64,000 nt of DNA from Aquilaria yunnanensis (Eukaryota > Streptophyta > Magnoliopsida > Malvales > Thymelaeaceae), in NCBI GenBank assembly GCA_039654915.1, contig CM077599.1, forward strand, positions 67,982,001 through 68,046,000. Direction: 5' to 3'. Position numbers and translations under genes: made by a program. The notes below the pieces were generated by a model. That model saw only the letters and a program-made list of their open reading frames with translations. It had not been told where the DNA came from and made no database searches. Shown here one piece after another: positions 1 through 12,514 of this stretch (positions within the stretch are counted from its first letter, which is position 1; the number at the start of each line of letters is the position of its first letter).

Positions 1-410
1 CAATCGTAGAAAAGAATCCCAATGAAAAAGTAAAGCATAGGCAATGTAGTATGTTGAATTGACCATAAAGGCTCCATTCTCTGTCATACCCCAAGTTAAG
101 ACATCATCCATAAAGCAATAGGAGAGTGGGATTCTTTTCACTGCCATAGCATTGATCGATTGCAGAAGTGCATCTATAAGGCCTTAATTCCATTGGAACG
201 CGTTTTAAATTATCAAATTCTCCACCTTCCACTCCTCAGTACCTTGAATTGTGCAACTGATAAGTTTAGGATTATGACTGGGCAGCCAACTATCATTCTA
301 TAAAGATATGCTTGTCGTACTCCCTACCCTCAAAAAAGCACTCATCGTCAAAACCTCTCTTTCCATCAGCAAGCCTTTGAAGATGACCGAAAAGGATTTA
401 GGAGATGGAG

Positions 411-1601
411 CTAAAAAAAAAATGTGAAAGGAAAGTATTTCCCCCATATCACCCGAGCCACCAAGCTTGACTCATTATGTGTTAACCTCCAAGCTTGTTT
501 GGCGAAGAAGGCTAGATTAAACGAATGGATGTCATTGAACCCGAGGCCACCCACGCCTTTAGAGGTGCACAATCTCTCCCAACCACACCAAGCCATTTTC
601 CCTTTTCTCCACATTCGAGGACTAGAAAAATCCTGAAGCCAAGATTGTAATTTATCATACACTTCAGTGGGAACTAAGATACAACTCATCAGATCTGTAG
701 GCATTGCCTGTACTACCAACTTAATTAGTTGCGTTTGCCCGGCCTGGGAAATGAGGGAAGCCGTTCGCCTAGCCATCTTCTGCTTAACTTGCTTGACAAG
801 AAAATCAAATTGGGTCTTTTTCTTATGACCCAACATCCTGGGAATACTGAGATACTTATGAGCCTTCAAGCAAACCAGCGTCCTCATCATATTCATAAAT
901 AGCTTATGATCCTTAGGCATACAACTTGGACAAAAGAAAATGGATGATTTCTTCAAATTTACCTGTTGGCCTAAGGCACGTTCATACTGCTCCAAAATGG
1001 CTAATAGGTGTCTCACGTCCACTTCTTTAGCTCTCATGAAAATAATGCTATCGTCTACAAACAATAAATGTGAAACTGTAGGACTTGACCTGCTGATAAC
1101 TATACTTGAGATCCATTTAGACCTCTTGGCCTGCCTACATAGAGCTAAAAGTCCTTCAACATAGAGCAAAAAAAGGAAAAATGATAGTGGGTCACCATGA
1201 CAAAGGCTTCTGGAAGAATTAAAGCACTGGGATGGTTGGCCATTAATTAAGACAGAGAAAGAGATGGATTCCATACAACTCATAATCAATTTGATCCAGC
1301 ACTGAATAAAGCCCATACACTCCATCACTGCCCGTAGAAAAGACCATCCCACCCGATCATATGCTTTTAACATATCCAGCTTGATTTGCATTGCTCCTAC
1401 ACCCTACCCGTATAAGTTATTAATACGATGGTAGGTTTCCAAAGCCATAAGAGTATTATCAGTTAACAATCTGCCTAGGACAAAAGCGTTCTGATTTTTT
1501 GAAATTAATCTTGCTAGAAATGGCTTTAACATGTTCGCCAAAACTTTAGTAACTAACTTATACAAGACATTACAAAGGCTTATGGGATGATAAACAACCA
1601 C
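411..1601 (-). pseudogene. LINE reverse transcriptase fragment
   Basis: The reading frame from 1601 begins with HPISLCNVLYKLVTKVLAN and continues to NQNAFVLGRLLTDN, the conserved N-terminal part of plant LINE RTs. A stop near 1404 breaks it. From 1391 to 411 the RT core continues: KAYDRVGWSFL, SRSLCHGDPLSFFLFLLYVEGL and the catalytic FVDD box, where most plant LINEs have FADD. This is followed by the GHKKKTQFDFLVKQVKQKM and WCGWERLC blocks typical of the RT-to-zf-RVT linker. The frame ends at 411 in an A-rich stretch. In a live element it would reverse transcribe the element RNA at the target site. The internal stops make it non-functional. Confidence 0.85.
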
Positions 1602-3697
1602 CGTTTTAGGATTTAGGATCTTTGAATAAGCACAATATAAGTTTGATTTAATTCAGGCAAGATAGAGCCACTCATTAGGATCTATAGTACATAATCAATC
1701 ATATTTGCATATAAGATGTGCCATAGTTTCTGGAAAAAGACGGGGAGCAAACCATCAAGTCTTGGTGACTTTGTCTGATGCATTTGAAATTGGGTAGTTC
1801 ACATCTCATCCCCTGAAAAAGGTCCCATTAACTCTTTATTCATGCTAGGGGATACCACCCCCTCCACCATGGAAGCCACCTCCTCCATACTTGATGGATT
1901 TGATGAAGTGAATAAAAGGCCAAAGTAAAATGATGTTTCCTCCTAGATTTGCTCAGTACCTGACACCTCCGTCCCATCCTTCCTAAGCAAGCTTTGTATA
2001 TGGTTATTTTCCTTATTCCCATTTGCTACACGGTGAAAGAACCTCAAATTCCTATCACCTTCTTGGAGCCAAATTGCTTTGGCTCTCTAACTCCAGAAAC
2101 ATTCCTCTTGTTTATATAACCTCCTCAAAGTCACTTCCACATTCTTATTTCTTCATCCTTACGTGAGCTGAGTCATACATACTCGAAACCCTCTCCAACT
2201 CTTTTCAATGTTGTGGATCTAGGCATGAATACTTATCTCATTACGTTTCCACTCCTCTAAGTTACTCTTGCAAGTTTCCAGTTTTTCCAACAGAGAAGAT
2301 GAGGTCAACTCCAAAAGAGAGGTTTTGATGAGCTCCTCACATTCTGGTTCCAAGAGCCACATAGACTCAAACCTTCAAACTTTTTGTCCTACCTTTTTAG
2401 TAGTACCAAATAAACACAAGTGAAACTTATTATGATCTGAAAATACAAAAGGGAAATGATACACACGACTTTTAGGAAACATAGCATTCCATGTAGATAT
2501 CACCATGCCCTTATCCAAACGTTCATGTACCTTGACACCTCCTGAACATACGTGCTCCCGTGTAAAGTTTGCTCCAAAGAAACCAGATCAAGAAGACCCG
2601 CATCTTCCATTGTAGAACTAAAGCTTCTATCTATCCTGGGGAACAAACTCGTCCTCCTTCCTTCTTAAAGCTCTAAAGGATTTCATTAAAATCGCCAATG
2701 ACCAGCCATAGGAGTATAAATTGACTCGACAATTGATAGTTGAGGGACCAAGACTCCTCCTTCAATTGATGCCTCAAATTTCCATAGAAACTTGTACAAC
2801 ACCACACGAGACCAAGAGCCAAAATTTTTACATCAATGTGAAATTGTGAGAATGATAACAGCTCTAACTCCCAACCTGGTCGCCGTAGAAACGCTAGACC
2901 ATGTTTCCCTCATTCACACAGTATTGAAAAGCCATATTGAAACCCCAGTTTCCTACGAACTCTCTCCATCTCATATGTAGTTCTCCGGGTTTCAAGGAAA
3001 AACACAACATCCAGGGCTCTTTAATTTACTGCCTTTTTGAGGGCATGAACTGTTTAGGGCTGACCTAAGCCCCTGACAGTTCAAGCTCAAAAAACTCATT
3101 ATGGTTGGCGGGGTGAGTCATCACTTAGCACCACCTTTGAAAACAACTCCGCACCAATCCTCACTTTTGTAATCCAACCATCCACTAACTCAAGAACCTT
3201 TTTTCTTTTCAATGGTGTTAGTGAGACCCCTGACATTGAATCATTCATTCCCAGCTAGCCTCATTTGAGTAAGGGTTGCTCTTTTCAGCTTCGATTACCC
3301 CTTACTCTCGCTAAGGCTTTATTTGTCCTCACCCTCAAATGACTACGTTTAGCTTGTGAGGCCAAACCTTCCTCCAAAGATGAATTAAACAAAAACACCT
3401 TCCCCAAAGAGGATGATGGAGCTAGTTTCATTGGTGATGCCTCCATATGCACCAACGCTTCTACAGATTTTGTTGCATTATCTACCACCCGACAAAAGGG
3501 AGTGGCTGATTTCCCAATCCTTTATCCAGCTGAGACAGAATATTGCCCTCCATTACCGGTACTATCATCGATGGATTAAAGATGGCCAACACTTTTTCAT
3601 TTGTTTGGGGGACAAATTCCTCTTGTGACAACCTGGCCATAGACTCCATTAAAACTGTCTTCACACGATAAACTCGTCGCTCCTTAGACTATTCATC

Positions 3698-4336
3698 TCA
3701 TACTTTTCCACCCGGGTGTCTAAGCCACTCCTCATATCGTGAAGTCCCCTCCTCCACTGCCGTTGGACTAACCATACAATCTCCCTCTACATTATCTATC
3801 TTTCCACACCAATAACAGAAATTCAGAAAGCACTCGTACTTTAGATAGAACCAACATCGCCCCACATCATCTTCAACCATAATCCCACATCGGAGGGGCC
3901 TAGAAATGTCCAACAATACTCATATACGTAGAGAAGGGCCACTGACATCCACTCTTACCACAACACCAAGGTGATTCCCATGGGTCCCAACAATCCTCTC
4001 AGTGAACCATTTGAATGATGCATCTAAGACGTGCACCCAAAAAGTAGCACGATTGAAACATAAAGAACGAGGATGATCTCCACGCTGTAGTTGCCTCATG
4101 ATGATCTAGCAATTGTTGAAAGACCAAGACCCATTTTAAAACACAGCTAGCCAATCCTTAGCCTTCTCACAATTAGCAATGAACAAATTATCACTTGTTT
4201 GGGGGCTAGCTGCCCTGAGAGTGAATGGGATTTGATTGCTCCAAGCCCTATGTAGAGCTTCCCTCAATTGCTCCCCCGAACTACATGTCCTGAAAGAACT
4301 TTCATAGCAACCATGAGATCCGAAAACCCTCCACAC
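3698..4336 (-). pseudogene. LINE ORF1 remnant (DUF4283 plus zinc knuckle)
   Basis: Minus-strand frames contain DNLFIANCEKAKDWLAVF, then RATFWVHVLDASFKWFTE, then ISRPLRCGIMVEDDVGR and LKYECFLNFCYWCG. This is the usual order of DUF4283 followed by a CCHC_4-type zinc knuckle in plant LINE ORF1 proteins, which bind element RNA. The knuckle reads C-x2-C-x4-N-x4-C, so the expected histidine is an asparagine. The frame is broken by a stop between 4136 and 3916. It lies directly upstream, in minus orientation, of the endonuclease and RT parts. Confidence 0.7.
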
Positions 4337-5195
4337 ACTTCGTCCCTTAGATCTAGATCAAATAAGAATGGATAAGAGGGTGGTGGGATTGACCCACGGG
4401 GGTAGGGATGGCTATATTTTTTTGAGCGAACTCTAGGCAAATATGAAGCGCATGGATTAGCCAACACGCCTGACCCTCCTCCATGATTAAACTCATTGAC
4501 GTGAAGTACTTATCAAGAGATTCTAAACCTCTAACCATTATCACACGGGACGCAGACAAACCCGAAGACACGACAACAAGAACACCAAAAGCAAAGCAGC
4601 AAAAGCCAAGACGATCCGAAACGGAAAACCAAAGAAGACCAATCACCAAAGCCTGGGTCAGGAAGCCTTGAATGACATGCAACTAGCGCTGCTGAAAGGG
4701 ATAAACCCTTGGAAGCCCACACGGAGCATACTAGTTCTAGTAAAAAGTTGAAAATCATATGGATCATTATTCACATAATTTTCGATCATATTTGCTGTTG
4801 TATAATTTATATTTAAAAAGACATCACACGTTGGGACATATCTGCTAGCTGATTGGTAGAGAGCAATTTTAACAAACTGGTTTTATGGTTCGGAGCGTTC
4901 ATCTGGAATATGTATATCGCGATACAAGCAAAATATTATTCTAACAACATTGAAAGCGTCATTCCCGTTCCACGTAAACTCACAATTCGGACATGGCAGA
5001 CGATGGAGTGCCAAATTAAGCAACAGTCACCAGAAGACAAAACTCTAATGTTACAAGTTACAACAACAGTCCTAGGAGAGCGAGTGGATAAACTTCAAAC
5101 AAAGCCTCCATGCCGGTCTCCTAGAATCTAATAAATCACTATCCCTTCCATGCAGACTTGGAGTAGGTGCTACAGAAACAGCAGCCCTCGCATTC

Positions 5196-8100
5196 TTATA
5201 GTTCATCCTGCACGATGATAAGGAAGATATTAGGACATGCATCGGCAAGAAACATGAGCATTGAACGAGTCCGATCGGAAAAACTAGGATGACAATGAAT
5301 GAGTGACACAAATTTTCACGAGTATTTGAAGTCATTCAGTTGAAAAAATCAAACGAAACCAAAAAAAAAAAGATACTTCCGGTGGCAAATTTTACCAAAG
5401 CCTAATCGGTCTGTCATTCCCCAAATTACTATATACCTAGGCTCTAGATGATTCCTTGACGTCCTACTTGGGGGATCTGAGGAAGCAGGAACGCCATTTG
5501 TAAATCTACTCAAAGACTTGTATTTCATTAAAATATAAAATCCAGAAAAATGCAGATCATGTGCCTCTGACTTGATCATATGGACAAAAAAAGAGGTAAG
5601 AGCAGGGGAGATAAGCTGCAGGTTTTTTGCAGCATTGTATCTTATAACCCAAGACTTGTCCAACTTAGCTATCTTCATACCCTTCTTTTTCATATAACTT
5701 ACTGGACCACACAAAAACCAGTGACCACAAAAAATTTAACCCCCACTGCCAAGTGAATGAAGGAGTTCCAAGATCTACTACTAACACTAAAACGAATTAA
5801 AAATCCAGGTGTTGGTGCTGCGCCACCTAGAATCTTTCATGGATTTCATTGTAATATGAGGAAACTGCAATACTCATACAAAAGCAATTCAAGGAATTTA
5901 GGGATGAAAAAGCATGAAGCACTTACATGATAATCGCCGTATTCATGTGGGTCATACTGCAAAGAAAGTATACTCATAAATCAGTAACATTTTTTTATGA
6001 ATATCCAAGAAAAGAAAATATGACTAACAAACAGCATAAATATATATTATAAACAATGATTTTTAGTAAGACAATATTGTCAACACTGGCATCCATCTGC
6101 CATATATAGTGGTGAATCAGTTTCAAGGTTTGATTCACCTTCTCCTATATCCACCATTATCTAGTAGAAGTTTTGACTTGATCTAGTCCTTACTGTAAGA
6201 TAGGGAGCTTTTTAACTGAAATGAGGTTTTCTCATGGTATTGTCTTTGTTGCTCCACTTTCAATGTTGATATATGTTAGCCAAACTTTATCAGAGAACTT
6301 GAAGACCTCGAGACATTCTCAAAAGAGCTAACTTAACACACTGGTTGAAGGCAGCTAGTTGTGCAATGCCAACATGAATCTAATGCCTCCACTGTTGTAT
6401 CATGAGCCTGTAAACTTCCCTTGAGAAACTTTGTAGGTATCTACAGTTTTTATTTTATAATTTTTTTTATGAAAGGAAGGCGGAAATAGATTCATACAAA
6501 CGACAACAGGACCATAACTAGTTTGGGATTATAAGGCTAAAATGACTAAATCTATGCCCTTCACTGTTTCCGTACACAAGTTATAATCCTCCATATTTGT
6601 GGTCAGCACAGATGTGATGCAGTTTTTTGTGCTTTTCCTTCTTCCTTTTCCGCCTTTTGACCAAAATATTTGGACATTTCTATGAATGGACTGAATCTCA
6701 CCCAATGAGCACACAACTGATTTATGCTTGCCATTATAACTCCTAACCATTGTTGACATCATTGTCTCTGTCTTCATAATTCCTTTGTTACAGTGAGGTT
6801 TTTAATCATTTAATTTCATTTCATCAAAAGCCTTATACCCCAGTTCATATAAACATTATTCACTAAAACAGGCATTCAATGAGATTATGGAAAGAAGAAT
6901 AACTCCTACCCTTCTTCGACGCCTCCTATCTCCATACTTGCGGTCTCTTTCTGCCCTCCTCTTTTCACCTTCTTCTCTTGCTCTTTTAGCCTCCTGCGGA
7001 AAAAAAAAAAAAGTTATTGCAGATTTGATCTCCAAATTGAAATAAAGCTGAAATTTTAGCAGAGGAACACAAACAATATTTAAGTATTACCTCATCCTCC
7101 CGAGCTCTCCTTACTTTCTCAGCTTCCTCAAAAGCTTCCTTTTCAGCCTGATTTTTTTTGTCAATTCATTATTATTTTTTTCAACTCTTCCAATAACTGA
7201 AATATGAACTCCATAAAAAAAAAAAACAAACAAAACAAAACAAAAACAACTCACCTCCCTGGTCATCGAAAAGTAATCATCTACAATTTGTCTGGCATAT
7301 TGGGGATCATCGCAAACCAAGATGTTGTCATAAACTGAACCTGCCTTTACCTGCAGCAAAATCCATCAACTTACCTCTGTTGCAACTGGATTCTTACAGC
7401 TGATATCAATTGCCATGCTTCTCAAAATTAAGCCAACTTTATACACTAAGGCACCTTGATCGGGAAATGAAAAATTCAAACCCAAAACATATCATAAGCA
7501 CTTGTAGTCCCTTCTCATTTCCTTGTAGGCAATTCAGATAATATCCTTTCCTCAGCAACTTCATTCACACATTTGAAATGAGGTTAGCTTAGTTTATACT
7601 AGAACAATTAAACCAATTCATTTGGTTTTCAATCCAGTATTTATGGAGACTGAAGATTGGGACTGATGTTATTTACAAACTACAGCAGTCAAAATGATAT
7701 CATGACGCAACAGCCATACATGATTGCCACTTCTCGGATATATACTAGTTTACAAGCTAAAAGCCACAGCAAGTGGGTGATATATCTTGGCTAGTTCTCT
7801 CTCTCTCTCTCTCTCTCTTAAAAGAAACAAAATTAAGAGGATTAAACAAAACTAAGAGGATTAAGTGTTGAAACATTACCTGCCAAACTTCAATTCCAAC
7901 ATATTTTATTGGTTTCATGACATAAAGATCTGGGTCATCTTCAAATTCTGAAAAAGAGTGAAGAAATATGGAAGTTAGATTATATTGAAGACTTAGACAG
8001 TAGAACCCATGATCGCATCTAATAAAAACATGGACAATTTATAACATGAATGTGTCAGAGCACCTAAAAATTTGCATCTAATAAAAACATGGACAATTTA

Positions 8101-8442
8101 TAACATGAATGTGTCAGAGCACCTAAAAATTTGTTCTCTAATTACTCCATTGAAAAACACACACATAAGAAAAAAATGCACCTGGGTTATCGATCCATGG
8201 AGTCCTCCATTTTCCCTTATAACTGGGATTCTTGATCTTCTGCAGGGTAATGTAGGTTAGAATTAGCACTGTTACAAAAATGAGGCTAATTATGATGTGG
8301 TAATCATCCGAAACTACCTTACGCTTCCATGGGCCTTTGTATGCTGGATTTGGGACTTTGGATGCTTTCCATATACCATCTTCATCTTCATCCCAATCAT
8401 CCGGCTGTCATCCACAGTCATACCATGAAAGAAGCCATTATG

Positions 8443-8476
<34 letters not shown>

Positions 8477-11345
8477 ATTTTCCACTTTTCTCCCGCTCTA
8501 TTGATAAGTCTCATCAAGTTTAGAATGAAAATCTACAAACAGTTAAAATCATTTAAGCAATAATGCTTCTTTTTTAAAAAGGAAAACATCAGTCTACTAT
8601 AATCCCATGACGAACTAAAATGACTAATGATATCTTGTTCATGAGTGGTCTAAAGATTGGGGACCTATGGGACTTGCAATTATAGGTTTTGTAGTTATTG
8701 GGATAGCTGTTCCAGTATTAAAATTTTACATTATTATACACGATACTCAACGTTTATCTGCATAAGCCAACTGACTTTGACGGAAAGGATCCTTCAAATT
8801 TTTTTGACATAAAATCTTGTTTACTCATTCAGATACAACAGTTCAAGTGGTTTCAATTAAGAATCATATTCAAATATATAGGAGATGATATTTTACCACC
8901 ATACCTGTTTAGCTTTTGGATCTGGAATTTCAGCTGGTATGGAATCATACCCCTGCCAAGGAAACCGAAAAAAATATATAGTAGAACTTAATTTATTCCA
9001 AAACTGTGCAAGATTGGATCTTAAATAGAAGGAGAGAGCAAGATACCTCTGGTTTGACATCATTAGGATCCTCAATGTATTCTCTCTCGTCCCAGTCAGC
9101 TGGCTGTAAACAGAGTTCAAGTACGTGATTAAAGATGCATGCTTGACAATATCAAAAAAAAATAGACACAATCGTGTTACACAAAAGTACAAGTTGTTAG
9201 ATACAGGTCAAAGTTTCTTCAATGTATTAGTGAAGTAGCATAATCCGACATGGTTGAGGATTTTATTAGTGCGTTCGTAATTATCATAGAGAGGCCTCTG
9301 CCTCCCCATTGATAGCAAGTTTCTTTTCTTTTGTTTTTTTTTTTTGGCCGGGGGGAGAGTGGGGGGGCGTAGGATGCTATGACATGATATCAACTATCAA
9401 GAAGCTGCCTGATTTATAGCAAACTCTTTTTGTGTGGATGTCTTAGCAATCTTTGCAAGTAGGGTGTGGTAATACCTTTTTTGCATTCACGTCTTTGATT
9501 CTTCGTGGAGGAAGGATATCCCAGTCTGTATACATGCTTCCAGTTTCTCTTTCCTTATTATCTATCAAAATGGTATAAGATGCATCTGGCCTAAGGATAA
9601 AAGTGTAGAAGTGAGTTAACTTATCCGTTTCACATTGTAAATCCTTTTTTATGGGGTAATTCTGCCCCTGGTATGAAACAATGACATGAAGCTTCTTCGT
9701 CTGTGATCCACATATATCTGGGCCAAACATCAAACTGCATTGAAAGAAAAATGGACAAGTCAGAATGATATAAATCATAACAGGCAATTTAAGGATCGAA
9801 ACAGTACACAAGAAATTAATATCGATAGAGGTAATCTTCAGTGAACTTACAACAAGAATACACTGCTCCATCATTTCAAAAACAGTAGCATCCAACCAGA
9901 AAACATATCATGCACTTATTTATCACAGGAAAAAAATATGATTATTACGTTTTTGGTAGCCTTCCCTCTTCTTTAAAGGGTATGCTTGTATCAGCACCAG
10001 AACTAACAGGCTGGCTTCTAAAGGTCATTACCCTGCATGATCTTTTTTCAATCTCTTCTCCACAAATTGAGAAGAAGAAGACAATCAATACACTGTGCTA
10101 TAAGATGCTTATTTAGATATAGCTGCTACCAGTTTAACACGTTTAAAAGTGTTTTTCCACTATTAGATGCTTAGATACTACTGCCAAAATGACTATATTT
10201 TTTACCAAAATATCAACCCATTCTTTTGATTGAACAGATAGCTGGAAACCTATTTAATCGCAGTGGCTAAAATAGCCACCTTTATATCTCCCTTCCAAAC
10301 AGATACCACGCTCTTAGTATATCAAACTAATAGAATGTTAATCACAGACCTACGACATAACAGGACCTTGCTCATATATAAGTCAAACATGTAGAAGGCA
10401 AAAGGTCAAGTAACTATTATGAAACCACTTCCTTCCCACCTCAACCGTAAGGAATGTTAATGACAGACCTGTAAGGAGCATCACCGCCAAATTTCTTCTG
10501 ATTCACATAACCAGAAAGAAGCTTAATGTATCCACCTCCACATTCTATGTCTTGTTCAAACTTGATAGAATACTGGAGGACCAAAGTTCTGTCCTTGTTG
10601 GTGAACTCTGGCACCTTGGCCGATATAGCAAAATGTTTTGCGTCGTTGTAGGTCTGAAGACCTGCAACATAAACAAACTCCACAAGTCACAGATCAAATA
10701 ACTTATGAGAACAACTGTATCAATTCAACCTGAATATACAGAAACAAGAAAACCTTTATCATCAGGATCTCCAGACCACTTCCCAGCCGTATGTTTAAAG
10801 GTACCAGCTTTTCCCTCGCTTCGTTTCCAATCTGATAAAACCCACCTGCTCTTCCACCCATCTATAGCCACAACAAACTGGAACAATCAGAACACACCAA
10901 GAGATCGAACAACATCCAAATTAAAAAAAAAAACCACATATGAATTGAAGATATCGTTGCTGCGAGATGAAACTAGCTACAGCAATTAAATTCCAAAGGG
11001 AAAACAGGAGGGGGGAAAAAAGGAACAAAGGAAGAAAGAAAGTCCTTCCAAAATCGACTATGTGACCAGAAGTTCTAGAACCTTCTTGAGACCAAAAACC
11101 AAAAGGAAGATTAATATCGATTGACCTCTGATCCATCCAAATAGAGGAACCAAATGTAACAGAAGCTATCGGTGAAGGACCGCGGAAAATCAACAGTTAT
11201 GAAGTTGGAATGAAGTATTATTAGTATTACCTTCAAAGCGCTCCTCAAAGAAGATTTCAGAGAAAGCGAGATGGAAGGCGGAAAGTAGAAAGAACGTGAG
11301 AGAAAGGAGAAGGTGGAGCTTCTTCCTCAGCTCAAGCTCTGCCAT
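5196..11345 (-). CDS. CRT3: Calreticulin-3-type ER chaperone, complete, 14 exons, 423 aa
   Basis: Coding exons (high to low): 11345-11231, 10861-10754, 10661-10469, 9734-9476, 9103-9047, 8952-8905, 8404-8318, 8239-8182, 7947-7880, 7350-7255, 7147-7091, 6993-6910, 5956-5927 and 5207-5196. Every junction is GT-AG and the frame is kept, giving 1272 nt. Residues 1-29 are a hydrophobic signal peptide; the mature protein starts [12 protein letters not shown]. The N-domain carries calreticulin signature 1 ([16 protein letters not shown], 108-123) and signature 2 (LMFGPDICG, 140-148); C115 and C147 have the spacing of the conserved disulphide. The proline-rich P-domain (about 215-308) has [18 protein letters not shown] and [17 protein letters not shown] repeats. 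The C-terminal tail is rich in Arg/Lys rather than acidic, the mark of CRT3 as opposed to CRT1/2, and ends YHDEL. The family folds ER glycoproteins; Arabidopsis CRT3 is known for quality control of receptor kinases such as EFR and defective BRI1. Confidence 0.95.
8445..8473. repeat. TA microsatellite in CRT3 intron
   Basis: Uninterrupted TA repeats between exon 6 and exon 7 of CRT3. A CT microsatellite lies at about 7796-7819 in another CRT3 intron. Confidence 0.95.
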
Positions 11346-11850
11346 TTCCAGCAAGAATCAAAATCAGTGAAAATCGACTCAGACACACTCACACCATTAC
11401 TGAGTCAGTCTTGCCGTTCGCATTTTATTTTTATACAGTGGAGAACTGGAGATACGAATTTTCAACTTGACTTGGAAATAGAAAGCCTACCGTTGCTACC
11501 GGTGCAATGTCTTTAGTACCCTCCAATGGTTTTTTTGCTTCTTGCGACTTTTCTTTTTCTGATGACAAATTTTACATTATTGTTTTCTTCTTTTTACCTT
11601 TGTGCCGCTTGACTTTTATGGTCAACTACAAAATGTTTACTTTTAATTAACATCTGCTTTTCTTTCTTAATCTAATCGTTAAATTTATACCTTAATTAAA
11701 GTCCTGCAAGCCACAAAATTTTAGTGACTTGCAGCTAATAAGTCTGTTTTTTTGTAGGGGTTCATGTGCAGCTTTCGCTAGTTGCAAAGAACACGTTTTC
11801 TCTATACAGTAACATTAAGTCTAAAGTCAACGTTGACGCAGAATGCCACG
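11346..11850 (-). promoter_or_regulatory. CRT3 promoter region with TATA box and W-box palindrome
   Basis: Reading the minus strand upstream of the CRT3 ATG (11345), an AT run matching TATAAAAATAAAA lies at 11435-11423, about 80 bases before the ATG and well placed for a short 5' leader. Farther up, 11826-11837 is a perfect 12-base palindrome, GTCAACGTTGAC, containing two inverted TTGAC W-box cores (WRKY sites). A CCACG motif, the half-site of ER-stress elements, follows at 11846-11850. The motifs are seen; their function is inferred. Confidence 0.55.
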
Positions 11851-12514
11851 AGGCCAAAAATGGGAAATAACAGCAAGAACGTGCCGAAGTGGAGTGGCAT
11901 TATTGTACTACCAACATTTTAATTTTCCATTAATATTCCGAAAACCAAGAACCAAGAAAGCTCTTTGCCGTGTGGAATAAACGAAAGAAATTGACCAAAT
12001 TGATGTAAAGAGAAAGACCGGCAAGAGTCAAGCTTCCAGTCCCAGACGTCCAACCCACGGCCACTAAAATTGCTAAAACTTCAGACTTGTGAGACAGACC
12101 TTAAAAGTCACAAATTATGCCTCAAATTTATTGCTTGATCAGCACAAAACATAGTGATGTTGTTTTCTAAGTTCATAATACATTCCTCTTCGGTGGGAAC
12201 AGAACCACAGTGAAATTCCAAACACCTCATCTACGTGTTGTTTTTCCTGCATAAATACCAACTGCTGACAAAAGCTATGGTTTCTGTGAGAAGGGAAACA
12301 TTTCCACTTCCCATGAAAATGCTTCTTTTTTCAGTTCTGCCGGTGTTACTCATGAGTTCTTTCCTGGAACCCATTTAAGAGATACCCGGTAGATATGTAC
12401 ATAGAGGAAATTAGGAATATGGTGAGTTGCCGCAACCATTTGATGGCTGGAAATGAATAACCATGGAATGGACCTGACGCAGCATCATAAATGTAGACCA
12501 AACATTATTTGGAG
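11851..12514. other. Spacer between CRT3 promoter and DUF936 3' end
   Basis: No ORF or repeat stands out. The part nearest 12514 is presumably the 3' UTR of the minus-strand DUF936 gene, and the part nearest 11851 is distal CRT3 promoter. The two genes are head-to-tail on the same strand. Confidence 0.5.

Larger units (their letters stand above)
1..4480 (-). mobile_element. Degenerate LINE (plant L1-type non-LTR retrotransposon), 3' end outside window
   Basis: Minus-strand translation gives, in LINE order, a DUF4283/zinc-knuckle ORF1 (about 4336-3698), an endonuclease-like stretch (about 3000-2000, including a GDFNEIL-like segment near 2700 in broken frames) and a reverse transcriptase (1601-411). 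Frames are interrupted by many stops and shifts, so this is a dead copy. The zf-RVT/RNase H end expected after the RT would lie before position 411 and beyond the window edge; a short fragment resembling the start of that region is readable just below 411. No target-site duplication or poly(A) tail can be placed because the 3' end is missing. The 5' boundary near 4480 is approximate. Confidence 0.8.

Noticed and set aside
5349..5714. 121-codon minus frame in the CRT3 region
   Set aside because: It lies inside the last CRT3 intron and has no recognisable domain.
9443..9895. 150-codon minus frame as a separate gene
   Set aside because: It is CRT3 exon 4 read through into its neighbouring introns; the first and last residues are intronic.
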